From NCBI RefSeq assembly GCF_000473145.1, contig NZ_KI421500.1, positions 3,797,583-3,861,582 of the forward strand: DNA of 64,000 nucleotides, given 5' to 3'. The notes beneath the pieces are model-generated. The model was not told the origin of the DNA. It ran no database searches and saw only the letters and a program-made list of their open reading frames with translations. This stretch comes from Leisingera daeponensis DSM 23529. GTDB lineage: Bacteria; Pseudomonadota; Alphaproteobacteria; Rhodobacterales; Rhodobacteraceae. This document shows, one piece after another, positions 1 through 8,070 of this stretch (positions are counted from its first letter, which is position 1; each line of letters starts with the position of its first letter). Made by a program: the position numbers and the translations under genes.

Positions 1-1
1 T

Positions 2-169
2 GCGGTCGGCGGCAAGGTCGAGCGGGCATACAACCGCCCGGAACTCATCGACCAGCGGCTGATGATGTTGGAGAAGTGGGGCCTTTGGGCGACCGGCGAT
101 CTTGCGCCCTTCTCGAATGGAACGGATGTAGATGCCTATATCCGGGGGAAATGGATCGAGCCCATTTGA
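2..169 (+). CDS. tyrosine recombinase/integrase, C-terminal fragment (5' end outside window)
   Basis: The first 56 codons of the window, ending in TGA at 167-169, encode a peptide whose beginning (VGGKVERAYNR, then a QRLMMLEKW stretch) matches the end of the catalytic domain of P4-type phage/island integrases, where the conserved pattern is roughly NKVxxAYxRxxxxxxRxxLMxxW. The catalytic Tyr would lie just outside the window, so activity cannot be judged. Such integrases insert genomic islands into tRNA genes or other att sites. The gene reads towards the accessory block that follows (restriction-modification, mobilisation, replication-like genes), which fits the int gene of an integrative mobilisable element. 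The family call rests on pattern recognition in a short segment. Confidence 0.7.
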   Translation, partial: AVGGKVERAYNRPELIDQRLMMLEKWGLWATGDLAPFSNGTDVDAYIRGKWIEPI

Positions 170-234
170 AATATGAACGAGGGGCGGCGGCTCACGCAGG
201 CGCCGTCGCAACTCAAAAGGCGGGATGTTTTCGA

Positions 235-1209
235 TTATTTTTGTTGCGATTTGAGGGCATTACCCACTATCGCAACCCGTTCGAAGCGGGGAAACATAGA
301 CATCTCCACAATTTCGACGAATGCTTCCTGCGCGGCTCGGTATCCCGTAGCCACCAGAACGCCCTTTCCAATGAGGTCGTCCTCATGACTCGAAATCAAG
401 TTCTTTAACGCGGTGCCGCGACGTGAAAGTGGGACAATGAACTCGGGGACCATTTCGCGCATTTCGAGATCAATCAGTAGGTCGGAGTAGTTTGCATGAA
501 CCAAGTTTTGACTCACAAGAAAACGTATATAGTCTTCAAGGAAGTCATATTCAGAGTGCCCGGCCCCAACCCCAAATGGCGAGTTCGCCATAGCAAGTTT
601 ATGATCGGCAATTTTTAGTGCAAGATCCATACCAAAATACAGACTTCGACAGATATTTGTCATTCCCAGGCAAAATAGATCGAAGAATGACATGTCAAAA
701 GCAGCGTTTCCGGTGTTTCGGGTCAGCATGTAGGCGAGAAGATCAGGAATTTCCTTCACATACTCGGTCTGCGTCAAACCGGCGTTCTTGAACAGGTCCT
801 CGACCGAGGCAGTCATGAAGTTGTTAAATTTAGGAATGACGATCTTTTTTCCAGGTGCCTTATTGGTTCGAAACTCCTGGCGAGCATCAACCCAGAAAGT
901 TTCCTTGCGATCAGGGTGGTGAAGAATAAGAAGCACAGGAACCGGGTAATGCTCCCAATACTTCTGATGCTTTTCGTTTGCGGCATAGGACACGTTGTAG
1001 TCTGTTTCGCCATTGAAGTATGACTGCCCCGATTTCACTTGCACGCCAACCATCATGCCGGTGGGTTCGCTGTTCTCGTCAATGAACTCGATGTGGCCGT
1101 CGATTCCGAAATCGCCGGTCGCAGTTTCCCGCCAGATCAGTTCGATCTCGGCCAGCCTTGCCTGAACGGCAGCAATACCTTTGCGTTCGGTAGCGTAGTT
1201 TCCAGGCAT
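235..1209 (-). CDS. DUF4365-domain protein, PD-(D/E)XK nuclease-like
   Basis: A 324-residue protein of unknown function. The N-terminal 130 residues look like DUF4365: a polar E27, then GDFGIDGHIEF (D37) followed by GVQVKSG (Q57-x-K59), the spacing of a PD-(D/E)XK nuclease core with the QxK variant seen in restriction-type nucleases. The C-terminal 190 residues show no family I recognise. It starts at ATG 1207-1209, only 3 nt after the stop of the type ISP enzyme, so the two are almost certainly co-transcribed and probably translationally coupled. Base composition is visibly lower in G+C than the chromosomal genes (21 of 60 bases in 601-660 by hand count), which points to recent acquisition. 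It could be an accessory nuclease of the restriction system or an independent defence gene. The nuclease fold is inferred from motifs only. Confidence 0.75.
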   Translation of the reverse strand: MPGNYATERKGIAAVQARLAEIELIWRETATGDFGIDGHIEFIDENSEPTGMMVGVQVKSGQSYFNGETDYNVSYAANEKHQKYWEHYPVPVLLILHHPDRKETFWVDARQEFRTNKAPGKKIVIPKFNNFMTASVEDLFKNAGLTQTEYVKEIPDLLAYMLTRNTGNAAFDMSFFDLFCLGMTNICRSLYFGMDLALKIADHKLAMANSPFGVGAGHSEYDFLEDYIRFLVSQNLVHANYSDLLIDLEMREMVPEFIVPLSRRGTALKNLISSHEDDLIGKGVLVATGYRAAQEAFVEIVEMSMFPRFERVAIVGNALKSQQK

Positions 1210-1212
1210 GGG

Positions 1213-4200
1213 TCAGATGTCCAACTTCGGCAGGCTCTTCACGATCTTCACCGTTTCAAGGCTGACGGTGATGACGCGGCGCAGGAGGTCGTAGGGGTAG
1301 CGGGGGTCGCCCATGGTCTCGATGGCGTAGCGGTTCGCATCGTTTTCGATGTCGCTGCCCTTCTTGGTGTTGGGGTTGTAGCGATCCACCGAGACGCCCT
1401 GACGCTCCATCACCCACTCGATAGCGGGCTTGCCATTGACGACATAGTCATAGGCCGCCAGCGGGATGTCCGTTAGGGTGATGTTGCCGTTGTAGATGAT
1501 GGTCGAGCGGTCCTTTTCCTTGCCCTTCTTGCCGAAGGCCATCTTCTCGACGCGGAAGAACTTTTCCGGGTCGGGGATATGGGCAAGGGCAAGGTCGCCC
1601 TGTTTGACCGTGGCGGGGTAAGGCTCGACGCTTTCATAGCCGACATGAAGGTCGCCCAGTTTGCGACCGGCCTCCATGAAGCGGGTGAAGTCCTCGCGCT
1701 TCTTGACCGGCGGAATGCGGGGCAGTTCCTTCAAGAGGCTGTCGGCGAAACGGGCGCGGTAGTCGGGCGCATGAAGAAGGCCGTAGATGTAATAGAACAG
1801 GTCTTCCTTGGTGATGGACGGATCGGAATAGAAGGCTTGGAAGTGCTTCAAGCTCGCATCTGTGATCCCATGCTTGACTTTGTATCCCTCAATGACCTCA
1901 GCATCATCCGCCTCGAACGAGAACGCTGGGCTATCGTCATTGCCGCCTTCAACCTTCTCAAAGAGACGCAACGGAAAGCACTGGGAACCTGCCGCGACAG
2001 AGGCGAAGCAATGTTCGGGAAGGTGATCTGTCATTTGTAGAGAAAACGAAGCATTTCCGCGCGCTGCCGTAATCGAAATAACCCGATTATCCAATCCGTA
2101 TTTTGGAAATATGGATGACATTTTGTAGATCATGTCATTCAGGCGCCTGCTGAAATACATCCACTGCTTGAAGAAGGGTCGGTAGGACGCAACAATCACC
2201 TGACCTTCATCAAATGACAGAGGGCGCTCTTTATTGAAATCGTTCCGCAGTGATCTATTCCAAGATATCTCGGTCGGAGATTCGGACATGAATAGAAATG
2301 GCTCGATATATGGATTTCCCGATTTCGCTGCTTGGTATTCTTCAAGCCGGCTATTGTAGGTCGAGATAGTTGTCTCGATGTTTCGAATGACGACACCCTT
2401 CGACGCATTGAAGCACCAGGCATCTCGCGCCGTCTTTGGACCTGCCGAGTAGTCTTCGAATATCGCGAAATCCCCAGAGTCTTTCTTCCCTCCGATACTG
2501 AGAAAATTGCCGAAAGATGTGTCTCGCTGCTTCAGCCAATCGCCATGGTCGTCGGGCGTGATCTCGGTCCAGCCGTCGGCCTCGGTGATGCCGCGAAGGC
2601 TGCGGAAGGCGGCGATGGTCTTCAACTTGTCTTCGCGGGTCAGGTAGTCGCCGATGTCATGGTAGAAGATGCGGCCCTGCTGGGCGGCGTCGGGGTTCTT
2701 GACCAGGAAGGTGATGACGATGGGCGCGCGGCTGCCTGCGCCGAAGATCTTCCCGCCCTCTCTGCGTGAGGTTTCGCCGCTGGTGCGCTGGTTGCCGCGA
2801 AGGTGGAACACATAGAGCGAAGCGAACTCATCCACCAGGGTCTTGCGCATCCCGTCTGCGGTGTTGGCATCGACCCAGCCGCCGTTGGTGATGAAACCGA
2901 TGACGCCCCGGCTGTCTTCGAGCCTGTCGCTGGCCCAGCGGATCGCGCGGATGTAGCTGTCATAAAGGGCGTTCTTGTTGGTCGCGGTGGATCGGGCGGC
3001 GTAGGTGCTGCCGATCTTGGCATCCAGATCGCCGTAGTTGATGTGATGCGCCACGGAATAGGGCGGGTTCCCCATGATGACGCGGATGTCCAGTTCGCGC
3101 TGGCGCTGGCGGCGTTCCGAGTTGTCGGGCATGAGTTGGGCGATCATGTCGCCCTTTTCATACATCTGGAAGGTGTCGGTGAGGCAGATGCCCTCGAACG
3201 GCAGATAGGCCCCTTTGGCGAGGCTGGAATAGACCGCCTCGATGTTGATGGCCGCGATGTAGTAGGCCAAGAGGATGATCTCGTTGGCGTGGATTTCGTG
3301 GCGGAACTTGTGTTCCAGTTGCTCGGGCGCGATCAGGCCGGATTGCAGCAGGCGCGTGATGAAGGTGCCGGTGCCGGTGAAGGGGTCGATGATATGGACG
3401 CCCTCGGAGCCGAGGCTTTCGCCGAACTCGTCGCGAAGCAGCGCATCGACGGAATGGATGATGAAATCCACGATCTCGGTCGGGGTATAGACGATGCCCA
3501 GCCGGTCGCGGGTTTCCTTGAAGGCGACGCCGAAGAAGTTGTCATAGAGTTGCCGGATGAGGTCTTGCTTGGCAGCGGGGTTGGTCAGGCCATGGACCTT
3601 GTTTCGGACGCTGGCGTAGAAATCTTCGAGGTCGCGATTTTCCTTTTGCAGGTTCGAGTCTTCGAGGGCTTCGAGAAGGCCCTGAATGGCGCGGGAAACG
3701 GGGTTTTCCTGGGTGAAGGCATGGCCTTCGAACAGGACATCGAATACCGGCTGCGTGATGAGATGCTGCGCCAGCATCTCGATGGCGTCCTGCTCGGTGA
3801 TCGTGTTGTTCAGGTCGTCGCGGAGTTCGGCCAAGAAGAGGTCGAATGCCTTGCGGGGTTCGCCCTCGGGGTCTTCCAGAAGGGCTTTGAGGCGGGTGAT
3901 GTGCGCCAGCGCGATGGTGCGCAGGTTCCCGGCCCAGCGGTCCCAATATTCACGATCCCCGCATTTCTTGACGATCTTCGCCATGATGGCACGGGAGAAG
4001 TCGTCGATGATGAGGGGGAGTTCCGGTTCGCGGTCGTCTTCGATCACGAAGTCATCGTCGCTGTTGCCGCCCTCGCCCGAACTGATGCCCGACCGTTTGG
4101 CGGTGGTCTTGTTCGGCAGGTCTTCGACGGTGGCGGTGATGGCGTCGAGTTCCTTCGAGCCGAAGCCGATGATCTCGATCCGGTCGGAGACATCCTGCCC

Positions 4201-6144
4201 AAGCGATGCCTGGTTGATGGTGCCCTCGAAGCGTTCGTCATGGGCGCGGAGCGCGTTCAGGATTTGCCAGACGACGCGATACTTGTCGTTGTCGGCAAGG
4301 GCTTCCTCGGGCGTCTTGTCGGCGGGAACGCCCACGGGGAGGATGACATAGCCCATGCGTTTGCCGGGGGCGCGGCGCATGACGCGGCCCACGGATTGCA
4401 CGACATCAATCTGCGACTTGCGCGGATGAAGGAACATGATCGCGTCCAACGCGGGCACATCCACCCCCTCGGAGAGGCAGCGCGCGTTGGTCAGAATGCG
4501 GCAGGTGTTCTCTTCGCTCTCGGCTTTGAGCCAGTCGAGACACTCCCCGCGCGATTTTGCGTTGAAGGTGCCATCGACATGGCGGATTTGGCAGTTGAGC
4601 TGGTGCTGGGCGATGTCGGCCTCGGTCTCGATCACCTCGTCATCGCCAAGGAAATCGGACACAACGGCGGAGAACTCGCGTTCGACCAGTTGGGAACTCT
4701 TGATGTCGCGGCAGAAGGCCAGAGCGCGCCGCATGGGCTGCGTGTCGGCCCCAAGGTCGGCGGCTATATCGACCTTGGTCAGGGCCTTGTAGCAGCCCAG
4801 AATGCGGGTCGCGTCGTCAAGGATCAGACCAGAGGTCGGGTCCTCGATCCGGCTTTGGACGGACTTCGCGACAAGTTTCTCGTCCATGGCGAGGACGATG
4901 ACCTTGTAGTCTGTCAGCAAGCCTTCCTGAACCGCCCAACCGAAACCCCGATAGAAGAGCGTCGGGCCGAACATGTCCTCGTTGTCCATGGTGGCGAGGG
5001 TGATGCCCAGATCGTCGGCCTTGCTCTTCGCGCCATCGCCGAAGATGCGCGGCGTCGCGGTCATGTAGAGGCGTTTCTTGGCCTGAATGGTCTCGTTGTT
5101 ATGAACGCGGACGAAGTTGCTTTCCGGCTGTCCGTCGAGCGTCGCGCCCGTGGTGCGGTGTGCCTCGTCGCAGATGATGAGGTCGAAGGGCGGCAAGCCG
5201 TGATCGGCTTGCGCGTCAGCGATGACCTGAATTGATTGGTAGGTTGCGAAGATCACCGTCATGCGGCCCTGGGCTTCATCCGCCGCGCCAGCGGCAAGTT
5301 TTGCCGGGTCGGTGGTTGCGGGGAAAGCAAGGTCCAGGATGTCGATCTCGGCAACATCGTCCTTGAACTGGCGACGCTTGCCGACCTGCGTATCGGAACA
5401 AACCGCGAATGAGCGCAACGGGACATCCGCGTCGGTGGTCCATTCCCGAACCGTCTGCGCCATGAGCGCGAGCGACGGCACAAGGAACAGGACCGTGCCA
5501 TCTGCGCCCACAAGGTCTTCGGCGATTTTGAGGCTGGTGAAGGTCTTGCCCGTGCCGCAGGCCATGATGATCTTGCCGCGATCATGGTCGGCCAGTCCCT
5601 TGCGCACGGCGTCGAGCGCGTCGGACTGGTGCTTGCGCAGTTCCTTCTTGGCTTCCAGAACGATCTTGCCTTGGGCTGCGAACTGCGACCAATCAATCGG
5701 GCTGTTCCGCAGGTCGTTCAGGCCAATCCTGATGACCGGGATGGATTGACCATGCAGCATTTCCGCCGCATTCGATGACCATTCAACTTCTGTCGCGTCG
5801 ATCACTATACGGCGCGCAAATGGCGGCTTCGAAGAAGCCGCCAAAAATGAATCAATATCCGCCTTGGCTATTTTGTGGGTCGGGTTATAGAACTTGCATT
5901 GAATGGCGGCAAAGCCTTCATGGCCGCGCAGTTTCGCGACCAGATCAATGCCGACATCTTTTCCGTCCCATCCGTTTTCTTTGGCCCAATCGGTCCAGGA
6001 TAGAACATCTTCATAGTGTTCTGCCTGCATTGGGTCATGGGTCAAATAAGCGACGCAGAGGCGTTCGAAATATGTGCCCTTTTCCCTTTCGGTTCGCGCG
6101 CTATCACGGAAAGATTCAAGAATAGCATCAAGTGAATGCGACAT
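1213..6144 (-). CDS. type ISP restriction-modification enzyme (nuclease-helicase-methyltransferase fusion)
   Basis: A 1643-residue single polypeptide with the domain order of type ISP enzymes (LlaGI, LlaBIII family). An Mrr-like PD-(D/E)XK nuclease comes first (GIDL with D67, QCK at 82-84). A superfamily 2 helicase follows, with GTGKT at 197-201, DEAH at 326-329, TATP at 362-365 and a QSVGRVMRR motif VI near 582-590. Then a helical coupler, an N6-adenine methyltransferase (DPFTGTG at 920-926, NPPY at 1026-1029) and a C-terminal target-recognition region. Such enzymes methylate one strand of an asymmetric site and cut after ATP-driven translocation. I start at ATG 6142-6144 (MSHSLDAI) because a GAGGCGGGGC Shine-Dalgarno stretch precedes it; an upstream in-frame ATG would add 44 residues without homology-like sequence. 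The target-recognition part (about 1,840-2,520) is much more AT-rich than the rest. Confidence 0.9.
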   Translation of the reverse strand: MSHSLDAILESFRDSARTEREKGTYFERLCVAYLTHDPMQAEHYEDVLSWTDWAKENGWDGKDVGIDLVAKLRGHEGFAAIQCKFYNPTHKIAKADIDSFLAASSKPPFARRIVIDATEVEWSSNAAEMLHGQSIPVIRIGLNDLRNSPIDWSQFAAQGKIVLEAKKELRKHQSDALDAVRKGLADHDRGKIIMACGTGKTFTSLKIAEDLVGADGTVLFLVPSLALMAQTVREWTTDADVPLRSFAVCSDTQVGKRRQFKDDVAEIDILDLAFPATTDPAKLAAGAADEAQGRMTVIFATYQSIQVIADAQADHGLPPFDLIICDEAHRTTGATLDGQPESNFVRVHNNETIQAKKRLYMTATPRIFGDGAKSKADDLGITLATMDNEDMFGPTLFYRGFGWAVQEGLLTDYKVIVLAMDEKLVAKSVQSRIEDPTSGLILDDATRILGCYKALTKVDIAADLGADTQPMRRALAFCRDIKSSQLVEREFSAVVSDFLGDDEVIETEADIAQHQLNCQIRHVDGTFNAKSRGECLDWLKAESEENTCRILTNARCLSEGVDVPALDAIMFLHPRKSQIDVVQSVGRVMRRAPGKRMGYVILPVGVPADKTPEEALADNDKYRVVWQILNALRAHDERFEGTINQASLGQDVSDRIEIIGFGSKELDAITATVEDLPNKTTAKRSGISSGEGGNSDDDFVIEDDREPELPLIIDDFSRAIMAKIVKKCGDREYWDRWAGNLRTIALAHITRLKALLEDPEGEPRKAFDLFLAELRDDLNNTITEQDAIEMLAQHLITQPVFDVLFEGHAFTQENPVSRAIQGLLEALEDSNLQKENRDLEDFYASVRNKVHGLTNPAAKQDLIRQLYDNFFGVAFKETRDRLGIVYTPTEIVDFIIHSVDALLRDEFGESLGSEGVHIIDPFTGTGTFITRLLQSGLIAPEQLEHKFRHEIHANEIILLAYYIAAINIEAVYSSLAKGAYLPFEGICLTDTFQMYEKGDMIAQLMPDNSERRQRQRELDIRVIMGNPPYSVAHHINYGDLDAKIGSTYAARSTATNKNALYDSYIRAIRWASDRLEDSRGVIGFITNGGWVDANTADGMRKTLVDEFASLYVFHLRGNQRTSGETSRREGGKIFGAGSRAPIVITFLVKNPDAAQQGRIFYHDIGDYLTREDKLKTIAAFRSLRGITEADGWTEITPDDHGDWLKQRDTSFGNFLSIGGKKDSGDFAIFEDYSAGPKTARDAWCFNASKGVVIRNIETTISTYNSRLEEYQAAKSGNPYIEPFLFMSESPTEISWNRSLRNDFNKERPLSFDEGQVIVASYRPFFKQWMYFSRRLNDMIYKMSSIFPKYGLDNRVISITAARGNASFSLQMTDHLPEHCFASVAAGSQCFPLRLFEKVEGGNDDSPAFSFEADDAEVIEGYKVKHGITDASLKHFQAFYSDPSITKEDLFYYIYGLLHAPDYRARFADSLLKELPRIPPVKKREDFTRFMEAGRKLGDLHVGYESVEPYPATVKQGDLALAHIPDPEKFFRVEKMAFGKKGKEKDRSTIIYNGNITLTDIPLAAYDYVVNGKPAIEWVMERQGVSVDRYNPNTKKGSDIENDANRYAIETMGDPRYPYDLLRRVITVSLETVKIVKSLPKLDI

Positions 6145-6170
6145 GCCCCGCCTCGTCAAATCTGGAACTG

Positions 6171-6189
6171 GCGGATTCTGGCGATCCGC
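6171..6189. promoter_or_regulatory. small inverted repeat upstream of the type ISP gene
   Basis: GCGGAT and ATCCGC arms separated by 7 nt lie 27 nt upstream of the restriction-modification start codon, inside the 177-bp gap to ardC. The position suits an operator controlling the restriction gene, but nothing else supports that. Confidence 0.25.
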
Positions 6190-6321
6190 TGTTTTCCGCG
6201 ACATTTGTTCATGACGGTGTGCGAGGCGCAAGCAGTTCGCCTTCCAGCGGTTGCGAAAGGTGGCGCGGACTGACACGGCTACCGCATGGCGGTGGCCGTG
6301 CTCGCCGCTGGCATGGGGCGG

Positions 6322-7203
6322 CTATTCAGCCGCCACCTGCGAGGGGTGCCCAAGGGTCAAGATCAGGTCGATGGCCTTCTGCGCCTCGCTGGCCGCGCGG
6401 AAGATGGCGCGATTGTCTTCTTTCATCGCCCGAAGCCACCCCTGAATGTATGCCCCGCTCTGCCCGAAGTCCGGGGTCAGTCCGAGTTCCGCGCAAAGTA
6501 GGCAGTTGCCGATTTCTGCGACCAGTTCCTCGAACGCGTAGGCTTTGCGGTCGGCGAACCGCCCGAAGCGGTCCAGCCGCGACGCCGCGCCGGTCCAATG
6601 GGTGAGTTCATGGGAAAGCGTGCCATAGTAGCCGCCTGCGTCGTGGAAGGTCGAGATCGGCGGCATGTGGATGCGGTCGCGGGCGATGTCGTAGAAGGCG
6701 CGCGGGTCGTCGCTGGTGTCGATGATTGCGCCAGTTGCCGAAAAGAAGGCGTCAAGGGCGGCGTCGCGCTCGGTGCCCAAGTCGCTGGGGGCTTCCGGTT
6801 GCGTGTAGAAATCGGCGGGAAGGCCGTCGATCTGGTCAGCGTTGAAGACACGGTAGCCCTTCGTGAAGGGAATGACTTTCTCTTCCCCTGCCTCGTCTTC
6901 CTTCTTGAATGTGTCGAAATACACGACAAGGGCCGACTTTTCACCTTTCCTGACTGAACCGCCCAAGTCCTTCGCCTGCTTGAAGGTCATCCAGCGGGGT
7001 GAGTTGAAACCCTGCGCCGCTGCCACGGACCACAGCACAAGGACATTGATCCCGCGATAGGGTTCGCCGTTGTGCCGCATGGGCAGACAGGGGCAAGCCG
7101 CACTCCCGGTCCATGGTTTGCGCCACGGTGGGCAACCGGCTTCGATGGCATCAATGATCTGGTCGGTGATGGTCTTGTGAAGGTCAATCTTCGGGGTCGT
7201 CAT
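6322..7203 (-). CDS. ArdC-type antirestriction protein (ssDNA-binding domain plus zincin metallopeptidase)
   Basis: A 293-residue protein with the two parts of plasmid ArdC/TraC-N proteins. The N-terminal ssDNA-binding-like domain (residues about 8-125) includes the family hallmarks CPPWRKPW and GEPYRGINVLVLW. The C-terminal zincin domain carries HELTH at 198-202 and a downstream FEELVAEIG Glu as probable third zinc ligand. ArdC proteins protect incoming single-stranded plasmid DNA from type I and type II restriction. ATG 7201-7203 is preceded by AAGGAG at good spacing; the longer frame upstream is low-complexity read-through. It lies 177 bp upstream of the type ISP gene on the same strand, so one mobile element carries both a restriction enzyme and an antirestriction-type protein. 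Confidence 0.88.
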   Translation of the reverse strand: MTTPKIDLHKTITDQIIDAIEAGCPPWRKPWTGSAACPCLPMRHNGEPYRGINVLVLWSVAAAQGFNSPRWMTFKQAKDLGGSVRKGEKSALVVYFDTFKKEDEAGEEKVIPFTKGYRVFNADQIDGLPADFYTQPEAPSDLGTERDAALDAFFSATGAIIDTSDDPRAFYDIARDRIHMPPISTFHDAGGYYGTLSHELTHWTGAASRLDRFGRFADRKAYAFEELVAEIGNCLLCAELGLTPDFGQSGAYIQGWLRAMKEDNRAIFRAASEAQKAIDLILTLGHPSQVAAE

Positions 7204-7746
7204 GGCATTGCTCCTTGGCTTGGAAGAGCAAAATTGGCCGTTCAGCAGAGACCCAAAGGCGCTTGCGCCGTCTTCCGCAAATCGGGCGGGCCTTCCTGCT
7301 CTTCCGTCGAAAAACCCATGTTTTTCGGACGGCAGAGCAGGAGGGGCAAAGCCCGTCCTGCGGTCGAGCCGGGCTGAGTCAACCGGGTGTAGGGCGTGAA
7401 AATGGGAGGGACCCGCGCGCATGGCGCGTGGGAGGAACCGGGTTTCTCGACCGGAACCGACGCGTAGCGGCGCTTGCCGGTTGGCGCAGACCGGATCGAG
7501 TGGCAGGCGGAACACAAAGAGACAGGTAGATGTCAGGCGCGGGACGAGCGGGCGCAGCCCGTCGAGTTCTGCGGCTGTCTCCTGCCCAAAGTCGTTCGAA
7601 GAACGCCATGATCCCTTTTGGCCTACCCGGCGCAAATCTGGCTCGCCGAGATGGCGCGCGCGATTGCCGCCAGGGCTTAACAGTTCGTTTGCAAATCCTC
7701 GGGCATGTCGAAGATGAGCCGCATGAACAGGAGAAGGAGCGACATT
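7204..7746. other. non-coding stretch between ardC and the 7747 gene
   Basis: No open frame here has a convincing start or protein-like composition. The stretch holds the divergent promoters for ardC (minus) and the small gene at 7747 (plus), and a long imperfect inverted repeat at 7295-7341. I see no other structure. Confidence 0.5.
7295..7341. repeat. 47-bp imperfect inverted repeat
   Basis: The left arm reads CCTGCTCT-TCCGTC-GAAAAAC and the right arm GTTTTTC-GGACGGC-AGAGCAGG around a CCAT loop. The arms pair over 20-21 bp with one bulged base and one mismatch. It sits 92 bp upstream of the ardC start. There is no T-run after the stem on either strand, so it is not a typical intrinsic terminator. 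Its TTTTTCGGACGG core recurs in the larger inverted repeat at 10791-10858. Confidence 0.8.
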
Positions 7747-8070
7747 ATGAACAAGGCTGGCAACGAAGATTTCGACGCACTGATCGACCGCCAAATGCAG
7801 GCATTGCGAGACCTCGCAAAACTTGCCGACATGGGGTCCGGCGGCAGTCGCACAGCGGCTACCGTGCTGCTTCACGCGTGGAACAGCGGAGATTTTCCCA
7901 TTCATAATCTGCGAGCATTGAGCGGCACATATGCAGAAGCCGCCGCTCTCGTCATCCGGGGAATCTTCGAGCATGGATTCCTCGGCGGCGATGAAATCGA
8001 GCGTCAGGTTGGATCGGAGACCATTCGACGCTTTGCAAAAGAACACGGCCCCAAGAAGCGTCAGCGGTAA
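7747..8070 (+). CDS. small hypothetical protein, DUF7673-like
   Basis: A 107-residue soluble protein. The central part (SGGSRTAATVLLHAWNSGDF followed by a helical stretch ending near FLGGDEIER) resembles the DUF7673 pattern found in small proteins of plasmids and islands (roughly GQSRxxAxFLLAWWN...). That assignment is from memory and tentative. ATG 7747 has GGAGAAGGAG about 8 nt upstream; a start 42 nt earlier lacks such a site. The gene is convergent with the relaxase gene and overlaps its 3' end by 10 nt, which is typical of compact mobile elements. Function unknown. Confidence 0.6.
   Translation: MNKAGNEDFDALIDRQMQALRDLAKLADMGSGGSRTAATVLLHAWNSGDFPIHNLRALSGTYAEAAALVIRGIFEHGFLGGDEIERQVGSETIRRFAKEHGPKKRQR

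Noticed and set aside
2803..5235. 810-codon open frame on the plus strand antisense to the type ISP gene
   Set aside because: Composition is a mirror of the GC-rich gene opposite, with no domains or ribosome site; the opposite strand carries clear nuclease, helicase and methylase motifs.
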